From Roseomonas sp. (lineage in GTDB: Bacteria > Pseudomonadota > Alphaproteobacteria > Acetobacterales > Acetobacteraceae): a stretch of DNA of 39,853 bases. Below, piece after piece: positions 33,377 through 39,853 of this stretch; the first letter of the stretch is position 1, and each line of letters starts with the position of its first letter. The notes under the pieces were generated by a model. It saw nothing but the letters and a program-made list of their open reading frames with translations. It did not search any database and had not been told where the DNA came from. The stretch covers positions 1-39,853 of the forward strand of contig JADCEV010000102.1 of assembly GCA_020249865.1 (NCBI GenBank), in the 5' to 3' direction. A program made the translations under genes and the position numbers.

Positions 33377-34123
33377 TCAGCCCTGGCCTGGTTGGTGGGG
33401 TGGCGATGTTTCCGCCGCCGTCCAAGCCGCCAGCAAGGCGCGCGTATACCGCGCTGGACCACCTTGCACCACCGCATCAGGGAAGGGTGGCTGCCCGCCA
33501 CATTCAGCCTTCAGGCGGTGAAAATCTTGGGCCTCATCCACATCATACCATTCATGCAGCACATGCACCGGCAGGCCCATTTGTGCTGCACGCGCGCAGG
33601 TTTCGGTAAAGACTGCCGCTGTACTCCAGGCCATATTGCGGAATAGTGCCGGATGAAAGCCTTTGAGCCCAATGAGGTAATAGCCACCATCCAGCGAGGG
33701 GCCGAGGACGACGCGATCACCATCGGCGCGCAGCGCAGTGATGGCTTCTTCGATCAGAATAGCAGGCAGGCTTGGGCTGTCGCTATTCATGAAAATAACG
33801 CTGTCATGCCCTGCCTGGAGCAGCGCCTTCAGACTTGCTTCCAGCACCTGCCCGACATTATCGGCCTCACGCGGGATGAGTTGCCAATCAGGGGTGAGGA
33901 GTTCGCGCAGCGCCGCTTCAGTGCCGGCAGGGCTGAACAGCGCATAGCATTGTCGGGGGAGCGTAGCAGGCAAAGCCGCCAAGGTTTCTGCAACATCACG
34001 GATGAAACAGGCGGATAGCTGGGCCGTTCGAACCTGCCCAAGCAATGGCCAAAGCCGCGACTTGCCGTGCCCGATGGCGGGGGTTTTGCAGACAAGCGCG
34101 ATGGCAATCTTTGGCGTCATCAT
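33377..34123 (-). CDS. TIGR04282-type glycosyltransferase (DUF2064, rSAM/arsenosugar-associated)
   Basis: A 248-residue nucleotidyl/glycosyl-transferase-like protein. The core VKTP-like start is here ALVCKTPAIGHGKSRLWPLL, followed by FMNSDSPSLPAILIEEAI (metal site) and the highly characteristic VLGPSLDGGYYLIGLKGFHP, then WSTAAVFTETCARAAQMG and LHEWYDVDEAQDFHRL. NCBI links the TIGR04282 family to arsenosugar or rSAM/selenodomain clusters. No arsM gene is in the window, so a role in arsenosugars is not shown here. Start at 34123 (ATG ATG; 34120 is equally possible). A SigF-type promoter lies 25 nt upstream. Confidence 0.9.
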   Translation of the reverse strand: MMTPKIAIALVCKTPAIGHGKSRLWPLLGQVRTAQLSACFIRDVAETLAALPATLPRQCYALFSPAGTEAALRELLTPDWQLIPREADNVGQVLEASLKALLQAGHDSVIFMNSDSPSLPAILIEEAITALRADGDRVVLGPSLDGGYYLIGLKGFHPALFRNMAWSTAAVFTETCARAAQMGLPVHVLHEWYDVDEAQDFHRLKAECGGQPPFPDAVVQGGPARYTRALLAAWTAAETSPPHQPGQG

Positions 34124-34465
34124 TCCGGGAGGATCAGTAAGATCTGCTTTACGTGGCGTTGAGCGTATAGGTTACACACGGCGACGTCGGAAAAACTATG
34201 GCGCCGTTTTTGATAGTTTTGACCCAAGGAGCCGGATTCCGAATACTTCAGGCAGTGATAAAGCCTAGTTTGGCCTATACACCTTCCAGTTGTGACCAAG
34301 TAGCGGACCGGAGTTAACATTACCCATATTGAACTCAGGGCACCAGTTGGTAGGCGCTATCCAGATGGCCTTTCCGATATCCGTCAGCGGTCGCCATCAT
34401 TCCACCATCACAACCGGTGTTCTATGATAGGCCCTATCCCACCATTCTCTTCACCACCTGCAAAT
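34124..34465. other. 342-nt gap between the glycosyltransferase and prophage tail genes
   Basis: It holds the P4 promoter at 34148-34175 and otherwise nothing I can name. The stretch from about 34180 is A/T-rich with stop codons in all frames and no tRNA, integrase or clear repeat. It is the boundary between the chromosomal cluster and the prophage and may contain an attachment site. Confidence 0.5.
34148..34175 (-). promoter_or_regulatory. SigF-type ECF promoter P4 (TIGR04282 gene)
   Basis: Minus strand GTAACC (34175-34170; TGTAACC extended), 16 nt, CGTAAA (34153-34148). Both boxes, including the preceding TG, equal those of P1. Transcription would start near 34141, about 18 nt before the ATG. 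Confidence 0.75.
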
Positions 34466-36268
34466 TCAGCCCGCCGCCGGCAGATCAACCGTGGACAGGC
34501 TCACATTCCGCGCCGTCACGCGCACCTTGTCATTCGACCAGACATGGCAATCCAGCACAAAGGCAATGCTGCTCGTATCAAGCGATGCATCCGCGAAATC
34601 CCCCCGCCTTGCGCCGGGCACCGTTACATCGGCATTGGTCGTCGCACTGGGCGCAATGCTTGGCAGATCCCAACTGGCGGAAAACATCAGCGTCCGGCCG
34701 CCAGCGGGTAGCGCGGGGCAGCCGGAAAGCACCGCCGGCGCGTCTTCGGGCAGGCCGTAAAGGCGCAGCGCTTCCAACTCAATTTGCCCGTCAAAGCCAA
34801 TGATCCCGATTTGCGCAAAGGCTACCTCTGGCCCAAAGCGCACGGTCTGGCGGCGGTTTAGGTCGCTCTCCTGCATCACCGCACCCGCCTGCCAGGTTTT
34901 GGAGGTCGGCGCCCATTGCAGCGTGGTGCCGGATGCCAGCGCATCGCCGGCGATGTTCTCCCGCACAAGGCCGGCGCCATCAAAGCAGCGCAGACAAAGC
35001 CGCCCGCCATCGGCACCGCCCACCAGCCAATGCGCCAGCGCGAATTCCTTGGCGTGGGTGGTCTGCACAACAAAGGCGACGCCGCGATTGGGGTTCAGCA
35101 GCAGGCCGCGCGCAGTCGGCGTGATGCCATTCAGCCCATTCCAGGACAGCGCTGCCATGGTGGTCTCAGCGGTGGTGGAAGTGGCCATGATGCAGGCGCC
35201 TTCCACTCCAATCTCCGTGCCGCTCTGCCAGAACGCAGCGGCGCGGATATTCGGGATATGCGCCAGCAGCCGCGTGAGGCGCGATGTCGGCGCGCGGTGG
35301 CGGTTGAATACGGCATTGCCGGCGCGGGTCGCGCTTGGGGTGTAGTCCACGCCAATGGCATAGCTCTGCGCCCAGGCGACATCATATTCGCAATCCGTTG
35401 CGGCGGCGGTGTGCCGCGCGGCAAAGGGGGAACACCCCTCCATCCGCATATTACGCGCGATTATGGCCGTGCCGTTTGTCTCATTCAAAAAGGGAATGGC
35501 GCTATTGGGGTCAAGCTGACGCAGCTCGAAATTCGGCGCGTCAAAGACATGGCGATTGTGGTTGTTATAGGCATCCGCGGCACCGCGCGAAAACCGCACG
35601 CCAAAACGGTCCAACGCTGGATTGATACCCGTCCCGCAGGCGAAATGCCCGCCATAGTATCGGATGGAGGTATTCCAGGCCGTCGCCGTCGCGGCATGCG
35701 CATCAAGCCCGTAGCGATTGTTGAGGATGCGCCCCAGGATCAGCGTGCTATCCTCAAAGCCCCGCCCATCGCCCAGCGTGCGCAGCCCAATGGTGAACCC
35801 GGAAACCAGGCGCAAATCGATCAGTGAGGAATCCAGGTTGCGTGCCAGGATGCCGATATCATCCTCACTGACCCAATCGGATTGGATCTGCCGCGTCACT
35901 TGCAGGCCGAGATAAAGCTTTTCGCCATTGCGCGTGGTGCCGCCATCACCCAGCGTCAGCACGGTGGCGGGCGCATTGGTGGCGCCTGTGTACTGGATCA
36001 CCCCCTGCATGATCAGCCCACGCGCGCCGCCGCCGAGCACAACGCCGGCATCCACGCGCCAAGTCCCGGGCGGGATGATGGCAAACTTCTTGTCTGCCGC
36101 CGCGCGATCAAAACAGGCCTGGATGGCCGCGCGGTCATTCGCCGCGCCATCGCCAAGCCCGCCGAAGTCAAAGGGCAGCACGGCTTCCCGGTCGCGCAGA
36201 TATTTGGCCAGATCGGTCTTGGAGATATTCTGCCCCAGCACCAGCAGATCATCGATGCGTGCGGCCAT
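34466..36268 (-). CDS. Phage tail spike-like protein (right-handed beta-helix type)
   Basis: A 600-residue protein, last gene of the tail module. A short N-terminal stretch (MAARIDDLLVLGQNISKTDL) is followed by VLPFDFGGLGDGAANDRAAI and IIPPGTWRVDAGVVL, the start of a Pectate_lyase_3-like beta-helix as in phage tail spikes; the rest is rich in Asn, Gly and short strands. No signal peptide. It probably binds or degrades surface polysaccharide of the host. Position after the tail-tip gene (10 nt gap) supports this. The fold is inferred, the catalytic residues not identified. It is a phage gene, not a secreted bacterial lyase. Confidence 0.8.
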   Translation of the reverse strand: MAARIDDLLVLGQNISKTDLAKYLRDREAVLPFDFGGLGDGAANDRAAIQACFDRAAADKKFAIIPPGTWRVDAGVVLGGGARGLIMQGVIQYTGATNAPATVLTLGDGGTTRNGEKLYLGLQVTRQIQSDWVSEDDIGILARNLDSSLIDLRLVSGFTIGLRTLGDGRGFEDSTLILGRILNNRYGLDAHAATATAWNTSIRYYGGHFACGTGINPALDRFGVRFSRGAADAYNNHNRHVFDAPNFELRQLDPNSAIPFLNETNGTAIIARNMRMEGCSPFAARHTAAATDCEYDVAWAQSYAIGVDYTPSATRAGNAVFNRHRAPTSRLTRLLAHIPNIRAAAFWQSGTEIGVEGACIMATSTTAETTMAALSWNGLNGITPTARGLLLNPNRGVAFVVQTTHAKEFALAHWLVGGADGGRLCLRCFDGAGLVRENIAGDALASGTTLQWAPTSKTWQAGAVMQESDLNRRQTVRFGPEVAFAQIGIIGFDGQIELEALRLYGLPEDAPAVLSGCPALPAGGRTLMFSASWDLPSIAPSATTNADVTVPGARRGDFADASLDTSSIAFVLDCHVWSNDKVRVTARNVSLSTVDLPAAG

Positions 36269-36278
36269 GGCAGCGCCC

Positions 36279-38273
36279 CTAGATTGCGGTAGCGGTGACC
36301 GGGCCGATCAGCGCGGAGACATTGCCCTCGGCCGAGACAGAACGCAGCCAATACCAGCGGGCATCAGCGACACTGAGCCCGGTGCGGTCCCAGGGCAGCG
36401 CTGTCGGTTCGCTGGCAAGCTTCACGGCCTGGGAGAGATTGGCGCTGCTCGCCTCAAACACCTGCAAGCGTACCACCTCCGGCGGCAGGATTCCTGAAAG
36501 CCGCACACCGCCCGCAATGCCAAGCGCCGCAAGCGCAGTGACGCCGCCCGGAATGGCGGCCTCCTGCCAGCCAGAAACCGCGCCACTGCGGGCCACGGCG
36601 CGGAGCCTGAACGCCGTCGGCTCGCTGGTGGCGATAGAGGCAGCAGTGGCGCTCAGCGCCCCGCCATAGCCCTGCCAAGCCGCCACAGAGGCCGGACGGA
36701 ATTCCAACTCATAGCCGGACAGATAGGCACTACCGACCGCCGCCCAGGAAAGGCTGAGCGCAGTGAACGCTCTTCCCGCCGGTGTTTCCACATTGATCGT
36801 GGCCGGCGCGGCAATCACGCCTGGGTTGGGCAGCACCACTGATGGGCTATCGCCGGTCGCACGTTCATCCACGGCCGGGTCCCAATTCCAGATGGCGGGA
36901 TCCTCCTCCGCCAGCGTCAGATCAACGCCGCCATCGGGCGCCAACCGCCAGCCCGTCACCCGCGCAGGGAATGGCCCCAGCCGGTCAAGCGCCAGCGTCA
37001 CGCTATCCCAGGGCCGCAGCCGTAGCGCCGATAGATTAGCCGGAAAGGCCACCTCACGCTGGCGGCGATTACGTTCCAGTTCGGCCTTCATGATGCGCTG
37101 CACGGTCGCAACCGAAGTCGTCAGCGGAAATTCCATGCTGCGGTAAATCGCCTCACCCCCATCCTCGGCCACGTAATTCGCAGCGAGCAAGGGCGGCGCA
37201 TCGGTCGGCTGCCAGTTTTTCGCAGGGTCCACGTAAACCGCGCGCACGCCGTTAAAGAGGTCCCGGCGCGGCCTGCTGCCCTGGATGGTGACATCTCTGC
37301 GCAGCGCATTGGCATTGAGCGTGGTCACAGGCAGCGCGGGGCCACCCGCGTGAACAAAAAACCGCCCGCCCGAGACCACCATCGCCCCCGCCATGGCGGC
37401 AACGAGCTTGCGGGTGATGGCAATCTTTCCTTCGCCAAGGGAGACACGGCCATTGACCGTGTAGCGCTTTTCATAGACGCCAGCGCGCGTGCCGATCAGC
37501 TCATCACAGATATTGGCGGCAGCAATCAGGGCGGGGATGTCGATATCATCCCAGGTAGCCTTCCAGCCAAAGGGTGCGGTGAGATACCAGGCAAGGCAGA
37601 GCGCAGGATTATCCGACCAGCCAGTGGTGTTCGTGCGCGGGTCGAGAATGCTATTCGCGCCTTGCACCAGCGCTGCGATGTTGGGCGGGCCAGATGGAAA
37701 GGCCTGGGCAGTGATTTTGAGCCGCACCGCGACATAGGCGCGCCCGCGGCCGCGATGATTGGCGGTCCATTTCCCGGCGGTCTCGGCGATCAAATTCGCA
37801 TTCGCTACCTGATCCGCCGCGCCCAAATGGCGATCAATCCGCACCAGCCCATTGTACTTCGCGTCCGTGGCCAGCGTATCGCCTAACCAGACATCGCCGA
37901 TGGATTGCACGCGATGCGCGGCAAGCACGACGACAGCATAGAAATACCCATCAGCGCGGCCCTGATCATCGGTCGCGGAATGGATGAACACGATGGGCCC
38001 GCCCACCTTGCAGCGGCCAAAGACGATCTGGTGTTCTGTGAGCGGCTGGCGAAAGGATTGTGTGCGCCCGGCGCCAGGGGCGGTCGCGTCATCCCCCGCG
38101 CGGGCGGGGATGACCGGGGCTGAGGGCGGGCGCGTCGGAAAGACCGAATTGCCGACGCTGGTAATGGCAAAGGCAGTACCGGCACCGACCAGCGCGCCGA
38201 TGATGCCACCACCGACAGCGGCTGAGGCCACCGCGCCAACGGCGACGGCGATGATCGGGATGGCGACGGGCAT
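36279..38273 (-). CDS. Phage tail tip / host-specificity protein (J-like)
   Basis: A 664-residue tail-tip attachment protein. It opens with a glycine/alanine-rich hydrophobic segment (about residues 1-45), as in lambda gpJ-like proteins, followed by the phage-tail region (QPLTEHQIVFGRCKVGGPIV, ALCLAWYLTAPFGWKATWDD, FFVHAGGPALPVTTLNANAL). The last 170 residues contain fibronectin type III-like repeats (SLSWAAVGSAYLSGYELEFR, AFRLRAVARSGAVSGW). Shorter than the gpJ of many siphophages. A palindromic repeat is embedded in its coding sequence. The ATG follows the preceding gene's stop codon by 1 nt. Confidence 0.87.
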   Translation of the reverse strand: MPVAIPIIAVAVGAVASAAVGGGIIGALVGAGTAFAITSVGNSVFPTRPPSAPVIPARAGDDATAPGAGRTQSFRQPLTEHQIVFGRCKVGGPIVFIHSATDDQGRADGYFYAVVVLAAHRVQSIGDVWLGDTLATDAKYNGLVRIDRHLGAADQVANANLIAETAGKWTANHRGRGRAYVAVRLKITAQAFPSGPPNIAALVQGANSILDPRTNTTGWSDNPALCLAWYLTAPFGWKATWDDIDIPALIAAANICDELIGTRAGVYEKRYTVNGRVSLGEGKIAITRKLVAAMAGAMVVSGGRFFVHAGGPALPVTTLNANALRRDVTIQGSRPRRDLFNGVRAVYVDPAKNWQPTDAPPLLAANYVAEDGGEAIYRSMEFPLTTSVATVQRIMKAELERNRRQREVAFPANLSALRLRPWDSVTLALDRLGPFPARVTGWRLAPDGGVDLTLAEEDPAIWNWDPAVDERATGDSPSVVLPNPGVIAAPATINVETPAGRAFTALSLSWAAVGSAYLSGYELEFRPASVAAWQGYGGALSATAASIATSEPTAFRLRAVARSGAVSGWQEAAIPGGVTALAALGIAGGVRLSGILPPEVVRLQVFEASSANLSQAVKLASEPTALPWDRTGLSVADARWYWLRSVSAEGNVSALIGPVTATAI
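38088..38114. repeat. GTCATCCCC palindrome inside the tail-tip gene
   Basis: GTCATCCCC (38088-38096), a 9-nt spacer rich in C and G, then GGGGATGAC (38106-38114): a perfect 9-bp stem. It resembles the widespread dispersed intergenic palindromes of proteobacteria. Here it stays in frame and codes for part of the PARAGDDATAPG segment, close after the N-terminal hydrophobic region. Confidence 0.7.
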
Positions 38274-38274
38274 A

Positions 38275-38625
38275 TCAACCGATCCTCCAGGCTATGCTGC
38301 ATTCCGTAATTGCTGCGGTGGTCAGGCCATGCGTCCCGACGAAAACCGCGCGCCCGGCTTCGACCACCACGCCAAGGCGCGGGGGATCACCGGCCAGGAC
38401 GATATCGCCGGGCCGCGCAAAGGCTGGCGCAATGCGTAGAAAGCCTGCGCTATCGGCCGAGGCCGCAAGGCAGGGCAGGATCTTCACGCTGGGCTTATGG
38501 CCCGTCACGGCCTCAACAGCGGCAATGGCAAAACTGGCGCAGTTCCAATGCCGGGCTTCAAAAGGACGCGCTTCCGCCGCCGACAGCAAGGCCGCCAGCC
38601 GCGCAGCCCAATCCCCCCGCCGCAT
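38275..38625 (-). CDS. Phage tail assembly peptidase-like protein (DUF6950/NlpC-like)
   Basis: A 116-residue protein in the position of the NlpC/P60 tail peptidase. WNCASFAIAAVEAVTG gives the catalytic Cys, and LGVVVEAGRAVFVGTHGL the distal part; the family resembles DUF6950. It may cut peptidoglycan during DNA entry or serve in tail assembly. Start: ATG 38625 or GTG 38628, both overlapping the preceding stop codon (GTGATG). It precedes the J-like gene by 1 nt. Confidence 0.75.
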   Translation of the reverse strand: MRRGDWAARLAALLSAAEARPFEARHWNCASFAIAAVEAVTGHKPSVKILPCLAASADSAGFLRIAPAFARPGDIVLAGDPPRLGVVVEAGRAVFVGTHGLTTAAITECSIAWRIG

Positions 38626-39200
38626 CACTGCGCCGGCAGCCGGATTTCCACCTCCTGCAAGGCGGGTACATATTCGAAAAAGCGGTCGCCCTGATATTCC
38701 GCCTGCTGGTCCGCATCCGTGTAACGACGCACCTCAGCGCGTTCGAGATCCACGAGGCGGCTTTCGCAGGTCAGCGCAATCCGCGCCTCGGTCCCATCCG
38801 TCACTTCCATCACATCCATCAGCCCGGCCCAAAGCGGGAATGGATCCGCGACAAAAGCACCCTCGGCATCCAGCAGCACGCCCCAAAGCCGCGCCGGGCG
38901 CAGGCGAAAGCTGCGCTCTGCCAGCGCGATATCCACCACCTCTTGCGGCACAGGTGAAAGTGAAAGGGTCAACCGCACCGCACGCAATTCAACGGTTTCC
39001 TCAATCTCACTGACAGCACCAATGGCCCCCAGCCCCTCAAACACCTTGCCGGCCCAATGCAATGGCCCGATCCCCGTCCAGGCGCGGAAAAAGCCCGAGG
39101 CGAAATCAAGCTCTACCAGCACAACAGGTGCCGCGATGGGTGATGCCGCCGCCGCGATGGCAGCAGGGGTGAGGCGTGGCGACGGGGTGCTGCCTAACAT
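38625..39200 (-). CDS. Phage tail protein (distal tail/baseplate hub type)
   Basis: A 191-residue phage structural protein. Its ending RRYTDADQQAEYQGDRFFEY followed by VPALQEVEI is, as I recall, typical of a siphophage tail protein encoded just before the NlpC-type peptidase. Beta-strand-rich (VVLVELDFASGFFRAWTG, ARLWGVLLDAEGAFVADP). It overlaps the preceding gene's stop codon by one base and the next gene by 1 to 4 bases, so the module is translationally coupled. Exact structural role not assigned. Confidence 0.72.
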   Translation of the reverse strand: MLGSTPSPRLTPAAIAAAASPIAAPVVLVELDFASGFFRAWTGIGPLHWAGKVFEGLGAIGAVSEIEETVELRAVRLTLSLSPVPQEVVDIALAERSFRLRPARLWGVLLDAEGAFVADPFPLWAGLMDVMEVTDGTEARIALTCESRLVDLERAEVRRYTDADQQAEYQGDRFFEYVPALQEVEIRLPAQ

Positions 39201-39853
39201 TACAACGCCTCCTCAAGCCGGATGGTGATCGCCGTGAAACGCCCTGGCCGCGTTGGATTGGCCGCCTCATCATCCGAGACCAGGCGCATCGGCACGGTGG
39301 GCTTGGTCAATACCAGGGGCTGGTTCACCAGCAGCGCCTCACGCAATGGCGGTGCAATCGGGATGGTCGCAGTGCCAGTGCCGGATGCGGTGATGGCCTC
39401 GGTCGCGATATAAAGCCGCCCGGTAAGGCCGATCATATCCCCGGCACCAATCGCGATAGCATTCGGATACCAACCCTGCGTCTGGATCGACAGCGCCCCA
39501 CGCGGCGCGCCCGTGGCCAAGGCGGGATTGCCCGATCCCACCACAAAGCCCGTGCCATCGGTAAAGATGGTCGCATCATCAAAGGAGAATGGCCCGCTTG
39601 GCACCTGGCCCTGGCTGCGCGGATCACCACTGCGGAATTCCCGCCGCCAATCATAGATCCTGACGGTATTGAGCGATCCCCCCAACGCCGCCAGCAACCC
39701 TTCCAGAATGCCGGCGCGCACGCGGTCCAAAGGATCAAAGCTCGCCTGTGCCACCCAGCGCGCACCTTCGCGCCGCAGCACCTGCGCCTGGCGCGTAATG
39801 GGCGAGACAAAGCGCGTGGTGTTGTGCTGCAGATAGAATGTCAGCCGCGTCGG
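39200..39853 (-). CDS. Phage tail-associated protein (5' end outside window)
   Basis: A minus-strand frame open to the right edge; 217 residues are visible (beginning PTRLTFYLQHNTTRFVSPIT). Beta-rich, with RAGILEGLLAALGGSLNTVR, YDWRREFRSGDPRS and the ending RPGRFTAITIRLEEAL. Position in the siphophage-like tail module suggests a distal tail or tail-component protein. I do not recognise the family with certainty. The stop (TAA) shares one base with the start of the next gene. Confidence 0.7.
   Translation of the reverse strand, partial: PTRLTFYLQHNTTRFVSPITRQAQVLRREGARWVAQASFDPLDRVRAGILEGLLAALGGSLNTVRIYDWRREFRSGDPRSQGQVPSGPFSFDDATIFTDGTGFVVGSGNPALATGAPRGALSIQTQGWYPNAIAIGAGDMIGLTGRLYIATEAITASGTGTATIPIAPPLREALLVNQPLVLTKPTVPMRLVSDDEAANPTRPGRFTAITIRLEEAL

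Noticed and set aside
34916-35827. 303-codon plus-strand frame within the tail spike gene
   Set aside because: Antisense shadow with no phage or bacterial family features.
34466-39853. Gene transfer agent (RcGTA-like) tail cluster
   Set aside because: The proteins differ in length and sequence from the gp12-gp15 set, and a tail spike is present; a siphophage-like prophage fits better.
1-39853. CRISPR arrays, tRNA or rRNA genes, insertion sequences
   Set aside because: No repeat array, transposase or cloverleaf-like sequence could be recognised by eye.

Overview
The window is GC-rich, densely packed DNA from an alphaproteobacterium, most likely Acetobacteraceae (a Roseomonas-like bacterium). 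This rests on the yqeY-dnaG-rpoD core block with divergent carA, on DUF3126 and SigF/NrsF-type genes, and on general protein style; no rRNA or marker search was possible.

Layout. (1) 1-5.7 kb, minus strand: carA, a short-chain dehydrogenase, a lower-GC unknown gene, a LysE-type exporter and the start of carB, so carA and carB are separated by three genes. CarA carries an extra N-terminal helix-turn-helix-like domain. (2) 4.2-7.5 kb: a MocR regulator divergent from a flavin-oxidase-like gene and a cupin, then an MqsR/MqsA toxin-antitoxin pair with a palindromic operator. (3) 7.6-12.9 kb: yqeY, a SnoaL-like gene flanked by a 33-bp direct repeat, DUF3126, dnaG and rpoD. (4) 13-18.7 kb: a solitary Mrr-type nuclease, a LysR regulator, and a cassette of formylglycine-generating enzyme, Tat-exported sulfatase and HAD phosphatase. 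(5) 19-21.1 kb: an ECF sigma factor with a six-helix NrsF-type anti-sigma factor and a fatty acid hydroxylase family gene. (6) 21.4-23.4 kb: an A/T-richer island with one reverse transcriptase of antiphage type. (7) 23.4-34.2 kb: a radical SAM/PhnDEC-like transporter/phosphoesterase operon, two membrane-linked glycosyltransferases, a rhodanese, a disulfide oxidoreductase/TVP38/DUF547 operon and a TIGR04282-type glycosyltransferase. (8) 34.4-39.85 kb: the tail module of a prophage on the minus strand, ending in a beta-helix tail spike.

The most interesting result is regulatory. The motif GTAACC-N16-CG(T/A) occurs five times with an identical 16-nt spacer. It lies in front of the ECF sigma gene itself, the radical SAM operon, the rhodanese, the disulfide oxidoreductase operon and the TIGR04282 glycosyltransferase. 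This matches the SigF-type promoter of Caulobacter and suggests that the sigma/anti-sigma pair controls most of the 23-34 kb cluster as a local regulon. The gene families resemble those around arsenosugar or rSAM/selenodomain clusters, but the radical SAM plus phosphonate-type importer plus phosphoesterase operon has no pathway I can name.
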